The notes: generated by a model from the letters alone, not told the origin. Shown: positions 5,882 through 13,813, numbered from the stretch's first letter. The stretch is DNA of 18,727 nt from W11650 sp963550755 (GCA_963550755.1 CAUVDV010000029.1:1-18727), one strand, 5' to 3'. Numbers and translations are program-made.

Positions 5882-8698
5882 ATGGTAAAAAAGATTGATA
5901 ATGTAATGCAAAGCATTGCCAGCGAGGCCTATCAAAAAACGGCCCGCCGTGCTCCGGGCTGGTCAGTGACCGGTGAAGAAGAACCGGGTTCTTTTAAAAG
6001 AGAGTATTTGCAGGCGCTGGTCAGGGACTATTTTTATTCGGGGCATCAAAGCGACGCCCCCAAAGAAAAATTGGGGCATTTGCAGAAGCTGAAAGCTAGT
6101 ATTGACAGCTTGCAGCTGCCGGCAGATTTGAAATTAACAAAGTCAAGCGAGGAAATCTCGCTGGGCAGCTTTGTGCATCTTTTGGAAGAAGAAATGGCCG
6201 GCTTTGAGGAGAACAAAGCAGAAAAGATTAAAGAGGAAGAAAAAAAACTAAAAGAATTAACGCCGGAAGAAATGGAAAATGTGGCTGCCAAAGCCAAGGA
6301 CAAATTAACCTTGGGCGATGTGGAAAAATATCGGCACGGTCAAATCAAAACCGAGCGCCTGGCGCTGCCGCCGGAAATGAATGCTCAGATCAAAAAGCAT
6401 TTTGAAAATCAAGGCATTACGCCGATGCCGGAACATGAGGTCATTGCCAAAAATCTGCTGGAAAAGGGAGTGGAGCTGTCGGAAACGGTCTGCGCCAATA
6501 TTGATGCGCTGATTCAGGCCAAAAACAAAGAACTTAGTCAGGACCGGGTCGAGGAATTAGCCCGGCAGTACGCGGCTGTGCAAAAGATCGATTTAGCGGA
6601 ATGGAATCGCGAATTTCCGCTGTCGCCTGACCGGGTCAAGGAGATTGTTGAGGAACTGGCCAATCTGGAGGACGGTTATCAGCAAAAGATCGGTACCAGT
6701 TTTCACACGATTGAGGAAGCGCTGGACAACTATCGCCAGAATAAAGCGAATGCGGTTAAGCAGCCGGTCAGTGAACTGAGCCGAAGCCAAATCAGCTTTC
6801 AGTATATTCGTTATAAAATGACAATGGAAAAGGCAATCACCTTAAACAGCCGGGGAATTCCAATTGATAAAGCGGAACTGATTACGATTGAAAAAGAGCT
6901 CCTGCGCTTAGAACTGACAACGGAAAATCTGGAGCAGGCAGTCAGCGGCAGCGACCAGACGGAGGATGCCGTACTGACGGAAATGCTGGATGTTGAGCAT
7001 GCCATGATGAACGTCATGGGGAGCGATTACGGCAGTGTCGCGCAGATGATGACTGCTTTTTCGTTGAAACAGATCAGCGGTATGGCAGCAGCCAATCAGG
7101 CAGCAGCGGCCATTCATCGCTATGACGCCCTGGGCACGCAGGTGCGGCCTTCCTTGGGCGACAGTATGAACAAAGCATTTTATCGGCTAAATTCGCTCCT
7201 GTTAGCCAATGGCATTGAAGCGACCGAAGCTAATTTACGGGCCGCTGAAATTTTAGGCCGGGGACAGGCTGAGATTAATGAACAGTCGATTGACCGGATT
7301 AAGGAGATTGATCAAAAACTGCAGTTGGTGCTGCGCGGTTTAACGCCGGAAACGGTACTGGAGCGTTTGGCCGCCGGTCAGGATATGCTGGAGCTAAGCC
7401 TTGACGAGCTGGCGGCGCTGGCCGATCAAAGAGAAAGCAAGGATTTGCGTAAACTAAGCGATCGAGTGGCGCGCAAGATTAATCAACTGGAAAAAAGCGG
7501 CAAGTTGGTGCCTGAGGACAGAGAACAGCTGATTTCCTTTTACCGGCTGCTGCATACCATTGAAAAATCCGAAGGCGGCGCGGCAGCGTTTTTACTCAGG
7601 GACGGCCGGACGGTTAATTTGGAAAACCTGTATGATGCGGCCAAATACTTGCGCGACCAAACTTCAATTGACGCCAAAGTTACGGCCGAAACGGGTTTCT
7701 TGGAAAGTAATGATTTTATTGATTTAAAAGAGCAGATTAAAAAAGGCTTTTTGGAGCGGAAAAGAGAAATCAGAGAAACTCTTCGGGCGGCCGAAGAAAG
7801 TCTTTTGGGCGATACGCCGGAGGATTCAGCGGGCGAGAAATTAGAACTTTTAAAAAGCTATTCGCTGCGGGAGTTGGAAGCCTTGTTTAATGCTTTTAAA
7901 CAGCCGAGCATGAGAGATGCTGAAATATATAAGGAATTTCAGAAAATGCCGTTTTTGTGGTCGGATTCTTTGCGCAGGCTGGAAAAAACAGCGGAAAATA
8001 ATGAAAAAGCCAAGCAAAAGCTGGATGCGCTGAAGAAGGTTTTAACAGTCGCCGATCAACCGGCGGCCGGGCAGGACGAGGAGATTCGGCAAATTTTGAA
8101 AGATCTGGAAGCCGATTTGATCGCGGGCAGCACCGCCGAGGAAAAGGAAATGTTTTCCTCGCTGTTGCAGGCGAAAAAGCAATGGGAATATGGAAAGCGC
8201 CTGCAGGATAGGCATGAGTTTATGCAAATCCCGCTGTGGATTAACGGCAATCTGCGCCAGATTAATTTATATTATCCGCAGGACAAGCAGGCCGAGGCGC
8301 GGGAACGGGGCGAACTGAAAACTCTGATTTCCTTTGAGACTGCGGGAACGGGCAAAGTTTCCGGTTTTCTGCAAATGTCGCCGGAAAAGGGCGAGCTGCT
8401 TTTGCAGGCGGATCTGGCGGCAACGGAAAATGCATTTAAGGCCAAGAAGGAGGAGTTTTGTCAAATTTTCCGAGAGGCGGCGTTCCCCTTGACTTCATTG
8501 GCGGTTGGCAGTTTTGCTGAGTTGACGCCGTTTCATGAAGCGGGCAAAGACCCAAGGCCGGTTAAGCAGGCGGAATTATTGACCGCAGGTGAAGAAGTGC
8601 CGGCGGCGGAAACAACGCTGCAGGCAATGGAAGAAAAGCTGCCGCAGCTGGCAAAGGCGTTGGCAGGACTTCTTTATCAAATTGAGTCGGCGGCTTAG
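5882..8698 (+). CDS. Large flagellar-cluster protein with FliK-like C-terminus
   Basis: A 938-residue soluble protein with no signal peptide or membrane segment. It is rich in Glu, Lys, Leu and Ala, largely predicted helical and partly coiled coil (a charged run at about residues 110-145 is notable). From about residue 778 it changes to a mixed alpha/beta segment (IPLWINGNLRQINLYYP, then GTGKVSGFLQMSPEKGELLL) resembling the C-terminal hook-length-control domain of FliK. It is similar to large proteins of clostridial flagellar loci carried as DUF6240; that name is from memory. ATG 5882 is preferred over ATG 5876 because AAAGGA (5869-5874) is then 7 nt away. A sigma-28 type promoter upstream and flagellin downstream place it in flagellar biogenesis. 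A hook-length or filament-assembly role is inference. Confidence 0.72.
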   Translation: MVKKIDNVMQSIASEAYQKTARRAPGWSVTGEEEPGSFKREYLQALVRDYFYSGHQSDAPKEKLGHLQKLKASIDSLQLPADLKLTKSSEEISLGSFVHLLEEEMAGFEENKAEKIKEEEKKLKELTPEEMENVAAKAKDKLTLGDVEKYRHGQIKTERLALPPEMNAQIKKHFENQGITPMPEHEVIAKNLLEKGVELSETVCANIDALIQAKNKELSQDRVEELARQYAAVQKIDLAEWNREFPLSPDRVKEIVEELANLEDGYQQKIGTSFHTIEEALDNYRQNKANAVKQPVSELSRSQISFQYIRYKMTMEKAITLNSRGIPIDKAELITIEKELLRLELTTENLEQAVSGSDQTEDAVLTEMLDVEHAMMNVMGSDYGSVAQMMTAFSLKQISGMAAANQAAAAIHRYDALGTQVRPSLGDSMNKAFYRLNSLLLANGIEATEANLRAAEILGRGQAEINEQSIDRIKEIDQKLQLVLRGLTPETVLERLAAGQDMLELSLDELAALADQRESKDLRKLSDRVARKINQLEKSGKLVPEDREQLISFYRLLHTIEKSEGGAAAFLLRDGRTVNLENLYDAAKYLRDQTSIDAKVTAETGFLESNDFIDLKEQIKKGFLERKREIRETLRAAEESLLGDTPEDSAGEKLELLKSYSLRELEALFNAFKQPSMRDAEIYKEFQKMPFLWSDSLRRLEKTAENNEKAKQKLDALKKVLTVADQPAAGQDEEIRQILKDLEADLIAGSTAEEKEMFSSLLQAKKQWEYGKRLQDRHEFMQIPLWINGNLRQINLYYPQDKQAEARERGELKTLISFETAGTGKVSGFLQMSPEKGELLLQADLAATENAFKAKKEEFCQIFREAAFPLTSLAVGSFAELTPFHEAGKDPRPVKQAELLTAGEEVPAAETTLQAMEEKLPQLAKALAGLLYQIESAA

Positions 8699-8727
8699 CT
8701 GCTGTTTGGAAAAATGCAGTTAAGGAT

Positions 8728-8755
8728 TAAAGTTATCGGCTGAAACAGCCGATAA
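8728..8755 (+). promoter_or_regulatory. Sigma-28 (SigD) promoter of flagellin, overlapped by a palindrome
   Basis: TAAA at 8728-8731, 16 nt, then GCCGATAA at 8748-8755, a 7/8 match to the SigD -10. The start would be near 8760, leaving a leader of about 90 nt. The spacer plus -10 (8733-8755) is a perfect 10-bp inverted repeat with an AAA loop, which could also act as a weak stop for the preceding gene. Confidence 0.8.
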
Positions 8756-8782
8756 AACAAAAAGGAATAGATTTAACCGGCA

Positions 8783-8797
8783 AAAGGCGGAGCCTTT
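8783..8797 (+). promoter_or_regulatory. Hairpin with GGA loop in the flagellin leader
   Basis: AAAGGC (8783-8788) pairs with GCCTTT (8792-8797), leaving GGA as the loop. CsrA proteins bind GGA presented in hairpin loops and repress flagellin mRNA in Bacillus. A second GGA lies in the Shine-Dalgarno GAGGAG. CsrA binding is inference; neither csrA nor fliW is in the window. Confidence 0.3.
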
Positions 8798-8852
8798 GGA
8801 CAAAATTAATCAAAGCGCAGGGAAGCGGAACCATAAAGAGAGGAGATCATAA

Positions 8853-10214
8853 ATGAAGATCAATCACAATATGCCGGCGCTCAGAGCGCTGCGGCAGTTA
8901 AGCAAATCAGAAGCAAAGCTGTCCGATTCCTTATACAAGCTGAGTTCGGGCAATCGGATCAACCGTTCGGCTGACGATGCGGCGGGGCTGGCGATTGCAC
9001 ATAAGCTAAAAATTCAGCTTAACGGTTTGTCGCAGTCGAGCAATAACGCTTGGGACGGAATATCGCTGATTCAGACAGCGGAAGGAGCGTTGAATGAGGT
9101 TCACGCCATGCTGCAAAGAATGAATGAGTTGTCGGTTCAGGCGGCGAATGGCTCGAATTTGGCCGAAGACCGGATGAATATTCAAAAAGAGTTAAATCAA
9201 TTAAAGCAAGAGGTCGACCGGCTGGCGAGCTCGATGGATTTTAACGGTGTCAAAATTTTAAACGGCGAGTTGGATTTGATGGGACAGATTTCGGATAAGA
9301 CCAAGGCACAGCTGGAAGCGATTCATGAATCGGTCAACCCCGGTAAATATGATTTTACTGTAACGCAGAAAGCAACCAAAGCCCGAGTCACCGGCAGTGC
9401 GATGACCGGTACGATGGCAGCGGATGGAACGATTCAGATCAATGGCGAAAGTTTTTCCTACAAACGAGGTGAAAACAAAACGGATGTATATCGGCGGCTG
9501 CAAGAGTTCAGCAATAATTTAGGAATTACGGCCGGTTTAAACGGCGGCAATTTATTTTTGGAAAGACAGGAATACGGTTCCAAGCAGATTAAGGTGGAAG
9601 GTTCTCCGGCGGCGCTGGCTGAGTTTGGTTTGGCAGTCGGTACGGTAACCGGGCAGGATGCTGGTGCAACACCGACTGGGGCTGGTTTTCCGGCGGGAAC
9701 GACGGTTAATGCTTCCGGGCAGGAACTGACATTCCAAGGGCCCGATGGCTTTAAGCTCAAGGTCAAGATTAAAGATGGCGCAAATGTCGGCGATGTAATC
9801 GGTATGGAATTATTAAAAGAAGGGCCGGCTGTTTTGCAGATTGGCGCTAATCATGGACATACTATGAAAGTTAGAATTCCTAATATTTCGTCATCGGCGC
9901 TTGGGATTAGCGATGTTAGTGTTCACAGTCAAAAAGAGGCGCAGGACAGCATTGGCTTGATTAAAGATGCCATCACTCTTGTTTCATCCATTCGCTCCAA
10001 GTTAGGAGCCTATCAGAATCGTTTGGAATATACGATTACGAATATTGATACCTCCAGTTTAAATATGACAGAGGCTCATTCCCGGATTATGCATGTTGAT
10101 ATGAGTGTGGAAATGACCGAATATACCAAGCAAAATGTCATTCAGCAGGCGGCAACGTCTCTTTTGGCGCAGGCCAATCAAAAGCCGCAGGAAATGCTGC
10201 AATTGCTGCGTTAG
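8853..10214 (+). CDS. hag: Flagellin
   Basis: Filament subunit of the flagellum, 453 residues, exported by the flagellar type III apparatus. The N-terminal D0/D1 helices (residues 1-135) contain the hallmark LSSGNRINRSADDAAGLAI, then NDGIS-like DGISLIQTAEGAL and MNELSVQAANG. The C-terminal helices (about 365-453) contain RSKLGAYQNRLEYTITN and end QANQKPQEMLQLLR. The variable, surface-exposed middle (about 140-360) holds a flagellin_IN-like stretch and Gly/Thr-rich loops, longer than in the minimal Bacillus Hag. The ribosome site AGAGGAG precedes the ATG. Transcription is predicted from the sigma-28 site at 8728. The FliS-like gene follows after 39 nt. Confidence 0.97.
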   Translation: MKINHNMPALRALRQLSKSEAKLSDSLYKLSSGNRINRSADDAAGLAIAHKLKIQLNGLSQSSNNAWDGISLIQTAEGALNEVHAMLQRMNELSVQAANGSNLAEDRMNIQKELNQLKQEVDRLASSMDFNGVKILNGELDLMGQISDKTKAQLEAIHESVNPGKYDFTVTQKATKARVTGSAMTGTMAADGTIQINGESFSYKRGENKTDVYRRLQEFSNNLGITAGLNGGNLFLERQEYGSKQIKVEGSPAALAEFGLAVGTVTGQDAGATPTGAGFPAGTTVNASGQELTFQGPDGFKLKVKIKDGANVGDVIGMELLKEGPAVLQIGANHGHTMKVRIPNISSSALGISDVSVHSQKEAQDSIGLIKDAITLVSSIRSKLGAYQNRLEYTITNIDTSSLNMTEAHSRIMHVDMSVEMTEYTKQNVIQQAATSLLAQANQKPQEMLQLLR

Positions 10215-10253
10215 ATGGTTCGTAAAAGTTTTAACCAAACCGGAGAGTAGGAA

Positions 10254-10721
10254 ATGGATGAAGCGTTAAAGAAAGAGTTTCAAAACCGAATCGTTAGTGC
10301 CGGCCGCAAGGAGTTGCTGCTGATTCATCTGGAAATGATTTTAGCGGAAATGAAATTGGCGGAACAGGCAAGGATGGAAAGCGAGGAGCGCTTTCGCCAG
10401 AATATTGATTTGACCATGGAAATGGTGAAAAAACTGGCGGAAAGCCTGGATTTTACTTATGAGATTAGTTACGTGCTGCTGCGCGCCTATCAGCAGGTTA
10501 ACGCTGATTTAATCGGGGCCAGGCGGAAAAAGGACTTAACTCTGCTGCTGCGGGCCAGGAAAATGATTGAGCAATTGCGGGAAGCTTTTGCCGAATTGGA
10601 ACTCCCATCAGATGCTTTTGTGGTGCAAAACGGGGAAACGGTTTACGCCGGACTGACCTATGGCCGGAATAATCAGTTAAAAGAAAGCGTGGACTATCAA
10701 AAGCGAGGGTTTAAAGCTTAA
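10254..10721 (+). CDS. Divergent FliS-like flagellin chaperone
   Basis: A 155-residue all-helical cytoplasmic protein. The order of helices and spaced motifs follows FliS: RIVSAGRKELLLIHLEMIL corresponds to the family's early leucine-rich helix, LDFTYEISYVLLRAYQQVN to the central helix before the second repeat, and LLRARKMIEQLREAF to the last helix. FliS keeps flagellin unfolded and delivers it to the export gate. It lies directly behind flagellin in the same transcript, as fliS-type genes often do, with GGAGAG at 10242-10247. The C-terminal 35 residues (GLTYGRNNQL, ending RGFKA) extend beyond classical FliS. Similarity is weak by eye, so another flagellar chaperone is possible. Confidence 0.62.
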   Translation: MDEALKKEFQNRIVSAGRKELLLIHLEMILAEMKLAEQARMESEERFRQNIDLTMEMVKKLAESLDFTYEISYVLLRAYQQVNADLIGARRKKDLTLLLRARKMIEQLREAFAELELPSDAFVVQNGETVYAGLTYGRNNQLKESVDYQKRGFKA

Positions 10722-10753
10722 GCTCGGTTCTTTTGGGTTTGGGTGTATGTTGA

Positions 10754-10797
10754 CGCAAAAGCTTGTCTTTTTACAAGGCAGGCTTTTTTTGTTTGCG
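10754..10797 (+). terminator. Terminator of the flagellin unit
   Basis: AAAAGCTTG (10757-10765) pairs with CAGGCTTTT (10779-10787) with one G-U, followed by a T run to 10790. Outer arms CGCAAA (10754) and TTTGCG (10792) extend the structure. It sits 33 nt after the FliS-like gene. Confidence 0.8.
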
Positions 10798-10804
10798 CCC
10801 GACG

Positions 10805-10926
10805 GCGCACGTTTCTAAGGAGTGAAAATCCTCAATTCGCCTGACAGTGGGAAGGATATAGCCGAAGGCAAGGGTGTCTATCGCGAGATGGAATCGGAAG
10901 GAAGCCGGATGGGGGAACAGACTAAC
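10805..10926 (+). mobile_element. Possible group II intron domain I fragment
   Basis: The intergenic stretch 10722-11082 (361 nt) contains about 120 GC-richer, purine-rich bases with no reading frame. Phrases such as CTGACAGTGGGAAGGATA, GCCGAAGGCAAGGGTGT and GAATCGGAAGGAAGCCGG resemble domain I of bacterial group II introns, as I recall them. No reverse transcriptase, no catalytic domain V (AGC...GUU hairpin) and no clear intron boundaries are present. If real, it is a dead 5' fragment. The sequence becomes AT-rich again after 10926. Confidence 0.4.
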
Positions 10927-10980
10927 TAAAAACAAAAACATAAAAAAAATATAAAATTACTGATGAAAAAAGGGAAGGGC

Positions 10981-11050
10981 TTTACGGAAAAGAATTGGTA
11001 TGATAAAATAATAAGGATAGTTTGAAAAAGTTGAGCAATTGCTCTAAAAT
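10981..11050 (+). promoter_or_regulatory. Two candidate promoters of the nucleotidyltransferase-kinase unit
   Basis: P1: TTTACG (10981-10986), 17 nt, TAAAAT (11004-11009) with TG at the extended -10. P2: TTGAAA (11022-11027), 17 nt, TAAAAT (11045-11050). The P2 spacer holds the perfect 12-bp palindrome GAGCAATTGCTC (11033-11044), a possible repressor site. Confidence 0.55.
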
Positions 11051-11082
11051 ATTGAAAGCAGCTAGGAGCGCAGGAGGAAGCT

Positions 11083-11994
11083 ATGAAAAAACCAATTTTA
11101 GTTGTTTTGGCAGCTGGCATGGGCAGTCGTTACGGCGGATTAAAGCAAATTGACCCGGTTGGCCAAAGCGGTGAGAAAATTATTGATTACTCGGTTTATG
11201 ATGCGATTGACGCAGGTTTTGAGCGGGTAGTTTTTATTATTAATCATAAAATTGAAAAGGATTTTAAAGAGTTGGTCGGAGCGGAGATTGAAAAGCACGC
11301 AGAAGTGCGTTATGCCTTTCAGGAATTGACAGATTTACCGGCAGGCGTGACGATTCCGGCTGACCGGCAAAAGCCCTGGGGGACTTCGCACGCGGTTTAC
11401 GCGGCTCGTGACCTGCTGGACGCTCCGTTTGCCGTCATCAACGCCGATGATTTTTACGGGCGGGGAGCGTATCATCAGATTTATCAATTCCTGACCGAAA
11501 CGGCCGAAAATGAGAATGAATACTGCATGATCGGGTATTTGGTTAAAAATACGGTGACGGATAAGGGCTCCGTTTCCCGGGGCGTGTGCGAAACCAAGAA
11601 TGGTTATTTAACTGCGATTGTCGAAAGAACCAAAATTGAATCGAGAAAAGACGGGATTGTTTATCTGGAAGATGACCAAGCTTATCCGCTGGCTGATGAT
11701 ACGGTCGTATCAATGAATCTTTTTGGCTTTAAGCCGAGCGTTGTCCGCGAGATTCAAAACCGGATTGTGGGCTATTTGAATGAAAAATTGCCGTCAAATC
11801 CCTTAAAGTGCGAGTATTTTTTACCGGCCACGGTTGACGCGCTGCTAAAAGAAGGCAAGGCCACGGTCAAGGTTTTGCCGACCACGGAAAAGTGGTACGG
11901 CGTGACTTATCACGAGGACAAAGCGGAAGTAGTAGCGGCGCTTAAAGCTTTGGCGGAGCAGGGCAAATATCCGAAGAGTTTGTGGGGGAAATAG
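11083..11994 (+). CDS. Sugar-1-phosphate nucleotidyltransferase
   Basis: A 303-residue cytoplasmic enzyme of the NTP-transferase (GlmU/RmlA-like) fold, which joins a sugar 1-phosphate to an NTP to give an NDP-sugar. The N-terminal nucleotide loop LAAGMGSRYGGLK is at residues 9-21, the substrate-side motif KPWGTSHAVYAAR at about 98-110, and the Mg-binding NADDFYG at 120-126. AGGAGG at 11072-11077 supports the ATG start. The kinase begins 3 nt after its stop, so the two are almost certainly co-expressed and probably act in sequence: kinase makes the sugar 1-phosphate, then this enzyme activates it. Which sugar and NTP are used cannot be told from sequence. Confidence 0.85.
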   Translation: MKKPILVVLAAGMGSRYGGLKQIDPVGQSGEKIIDYSVYDAIDAGFERVVFIINHKIEKDFKELVGAEIEKHAEVRYAFQELTDLPAGVTIPADRQKPWGTSHAVYAARDLLDAPFAVINADDFYGRGAYHQIYQFLTETAENENEYCMIGYLVKNTVTDKGSVSRGVCETKNGYLTAIVERTKIESRKDGIVYLEDDQAYPLADDTVVSMNLFGFKPSVVREIQNRIVGYLNEKLPSNPLKCEYFLPATVDALLKEGKATVKVLPTTEKWYGVTYHEDKAEVVAALKALAEQGKYPKSLWGK

Positions 11995-11997
11995 GGC

Positions 11998-13086
11998 ATG
12001 AGCGATAAGAAAATAATTTGTGATCAGTTTAATTTCGTCGGGGATTTTGTTTCGGCCGAACCCTACGGCGGCGGTCATATTAATGATACGTATAAGGTTG
12101 TTTATCAGGATGGCGAAAAGGAAAATCAATATATCCTGCAGCGAATTAATTCCCATGTATTTAAAAATCCGGTTGAGGTGATGGCCAATATTGGTAAGGT
12201 AACGGCTTATTTGAACGGATTAAAAAGCAACGGACAGTATGAAGTGATGGAGCTGATTTTGACTCGTGACGGACAAACCTATTATCAGGAAGGCGGCGAT
12301 TTTTATCGGGCGTTTGTGTTTGTCAAGGATGCGCTGTCTTATGATTACTCTAAGGATTTAAAGACGATTTACGAATCGGGGCGGGCGTTTGGCAATTTTC
12401 AAAAAATGCTGTCGGATTTCCCGCAGGCGGAACTTTATGAAACCATCCCCAATTTTCATAATACCTTTGAGCGGTACAAAACTTTTTGCCGTTCCCTGGA
12501 AAAGGACACGCAGTTTCGTAAGGATGACTGTTTAGCAGAGATTAAGTTTGCTTTGGAGCACGAGGCGCTGACGCATATTGTGGTTGACGAAATTGCAAAA
12601 GGCACGGTGCCGGTTCGGGTCACGCATAATGACACCAAAATTAATAATGTCCTCTTTGATGTCCATACCGGCAAGGGGAAATGTGTGATCGACTTAGATA
12701 CCGTTATGCCGGGCAGTCTTTTGTATGATTACGGCGATTCCATTCGTTCATCGGCGGCGACGGCCATTGAGGATGAGCCGGATCTGGACAAGGTCTGGTG
12801 GGATAAAGATCGCTTTACCGCCTTTACGAAAGGGTATCTGGAAGAAGTGAAGGATACTTTGACAGATAAGGAAAAGGAACTTTTGCCTTATGCCGGCATT
12901 CTAATTACCTATGAGATTGGCTTGCGCTTTTTGACGGATTATCTGGACGGCGATATTTACTTTAAAACACACTATCCCAAGCATAATCTGGTACGGGCTA
13001 AGAATCAGTTTAAGTTCGCGGCCGACATGGAAAAGCATATTGATGAGCTGAAGCGGATTGTCGCCGACTGCCTGGCCGAAAAATAA
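11998..13086 (+). CDS. NahK-like sugar 1-kinase (APH family)
   Basis: A 362-residue kinase of the aminoglycoside-phosphotransferase superfamily, closest in motif order to N-acetylhexosamine 1-kinase (NahK/LnpB) of bifidobacteria. The glycine-rich loop YGGGHINDTYKV is near residues 22-33, the catalytic loop HNDTKINN is at 210-217 with D212 as probable base, and the metal-binding DLDT is at 232-235 followed by PGSLLYDYGD. It most likely phosphorylates the anomeric carbon of a free hexosamine or related sugar. It is translationally coupled to the preceding nucleotidyltransferase (3-nt gap) and relies on a weak G-rich ribosome site. Sugar identity is not determined; an antibiotic-modifying role is unlikely given the partner gene. 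Confidence 0.8.
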   Translation: MSDKKIICDQFNFVGDFVSAEPYGGGHINDTYKVVYQDGEKENQYILQRINSHVFKNPVEVMANIGKVTAYLNGLKSNGQYEVMELILTRDGQTYYQEGGDFYRAFVFVKDALSYDYSKDLKTIYESGRAFGNFQKMLSDFPQAELYETIPNFHNTFERYKTFCRSLEKDTQFRKDDCLAEIKFALEHEALTHIVVDEIAKGTVPVRVTHNDTKINNVLFDVHTGKGKCVIDLDTVMPGSLLYDYGDSIRSSAATAIEDEPDLDKVWWDKDRFTAFTKGYLEEVKDTLTDKEKELLPYAGILITYEIGLRFLTDYLDGDIYFKTHYPKHNLVRAKNQFKFAADMEKHIDELKRIVADCLAEK

Positions 13087-13094
13087 AATAGTTT

Positions 13095-13316
13095 AAAACT
13101 TTTATCTTTTGCCAAAAGACTTAAAGGTTGCAGTGCGTTGGCTAAACATAGGGTTCACTTATAAAACTTTTATCTTTTCATCAACTGGATCAAAGTTAGA
13201 GGTGTATCGGTTGAACACTGCTATTCCTTATGAAACTTTTATTTTTAAATCAACTGGATCAAAGTCAGTGGTGTATTGCTTGAACACTGCTGTTGCTTAT
13301 GAAACTTTTATCTTTT
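13095..13316 (+). repeat. Degenerate 68/69-bp tandem repeat, 3.2 units
   Basis: A core close to AAAACTTTTATCTTTT recurs at 13095, 13163, 13232 and 13301, giving periods of 68, 69 and 69. Between cores, units 2 and 3 are clearly alike (shared ATCAACTGGATCAAAGT and TTGAACACTGCT); unit 1 is more decayed. The repeat fills most of the 300-nt gap between the kinase and the flavodoxin. The period is a multiple of three, so one frame (13109-13318) is open through it with repeated YETFIF and STGSK, but there is no ribosome site and differences between units are mostly amino-acid-changing. I treat it as non-coding. Confidence 0.8.
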
Positions 13317-13321
13317 AGAGC

Positions 13322-13350
13322 TTGAAAATTTATTGAGAAATCGCTAAAAT
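13322..13350 (+). promoter_or_regulatory. Promoter of the flavodoxin gene
   Basis: TTGAAA (13322-13327), 17-nt spacer, TAAAAT (13345-13350). The site begins just after the tandem repeat and lies 36 nt before the flavodoxin ATG. Confidence 0.65.
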
Positions 13351-13386
13351 AAAAGAGTAGTAACGTTTTGCTTGCAGGAGACATAA

Positions 13387-13806
13387 ATGAAAGTAGCGAT
13401 TCGATATTATTCGAGAACTGGAAATACTAAAAAATTGGCGTGTGCGATACAGGAGCAGCTGGGAGTGGCAGCGGAGACGATTGATATTCCGGTTCCGTAT
13501 GATATTGATTTGCTTTTTTTGGGCACATCGACTTATGGCGGCCGGATGGCCAGAGAGATCGCCGATTTTATCCCGACCTTAAAGGATCGGCAGATAAGAG
13601 TGGTGGCGTTCAGCTCATCGTTTTTTCGGAAATCAAATTATAAGTTTTTGTGTAAGCAGCTAAGCAGTGTAAAAATTGCTCTTTTACCGGAGAACTTTCA
13701 TTCCGGCAGCTTTTTTAATTTATTCCGGCATCGGTATCCGAATGAGATGGATTTAAAAAAAATCAAGAGTTTTTCGCGAGAGATTGTCAGAAAATATTTG
13801 GGATAA
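13387..13806 (+). CDS. Small flavodoxin-like protein
   Basis: A 139-residue cytoplasmic flavodoxin-fold protein that probably binds FMN and carries electrons. The FMN-phosphate loop YYSRTGNTKKLA is at residues 7-18, and the second flavin contact region (FLGTSTYGGRM) at about 45-55. The C-terminal half is basic and Phe-rich and lacks a clear acidic, FMN-ring-binding loop, so it may be a flavodoxin-like domain rather than a classical flavodoxin. GCAGGAG at 13374-13380 supports the start. It is a single gene with its own promoter and terminator; its redox partner is not evident. Confidence 0.8.
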   Translation: MKVAIRYYSRTGNTKKLACAIQEQLGVAAETIDIPVPYDIDLLFLGTSTYGGRMAREIADFIPTLKDRQIRVVAFSSSFFRKSNYKFLCKQLSSVKIALLPENFHSGSFFNLFRHRYPNEMDLKKIKSFSREIVRKYLG

Positions 13807-13813
13807 AGTGAGC

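Noticed and set aside
11083..13086. Antibiotic-resistance aminoglycoside kinase
   Set aside because: The APH fold is shared, but motif order fits the NahK branch and the tight pairing with a sugar nucleotidyltransferase indicates sugar metabolism.
13095..13316. CRISPR array
   Set aside because: The spaced cores are about 16 nt of AT-rich sequence and the intervening segments are themselves similar to one another, so there are no unique spacers, and no cas genes are near.
13109..13318. 69-codon open frame with repeated YETFIF and STGSK
   Set aside because: It starts at TTG without a ribosome site, its openness follows from a 69-bp tandem repeat, and unit differences mostly change amino acids. 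Annotated as a repeat instead.
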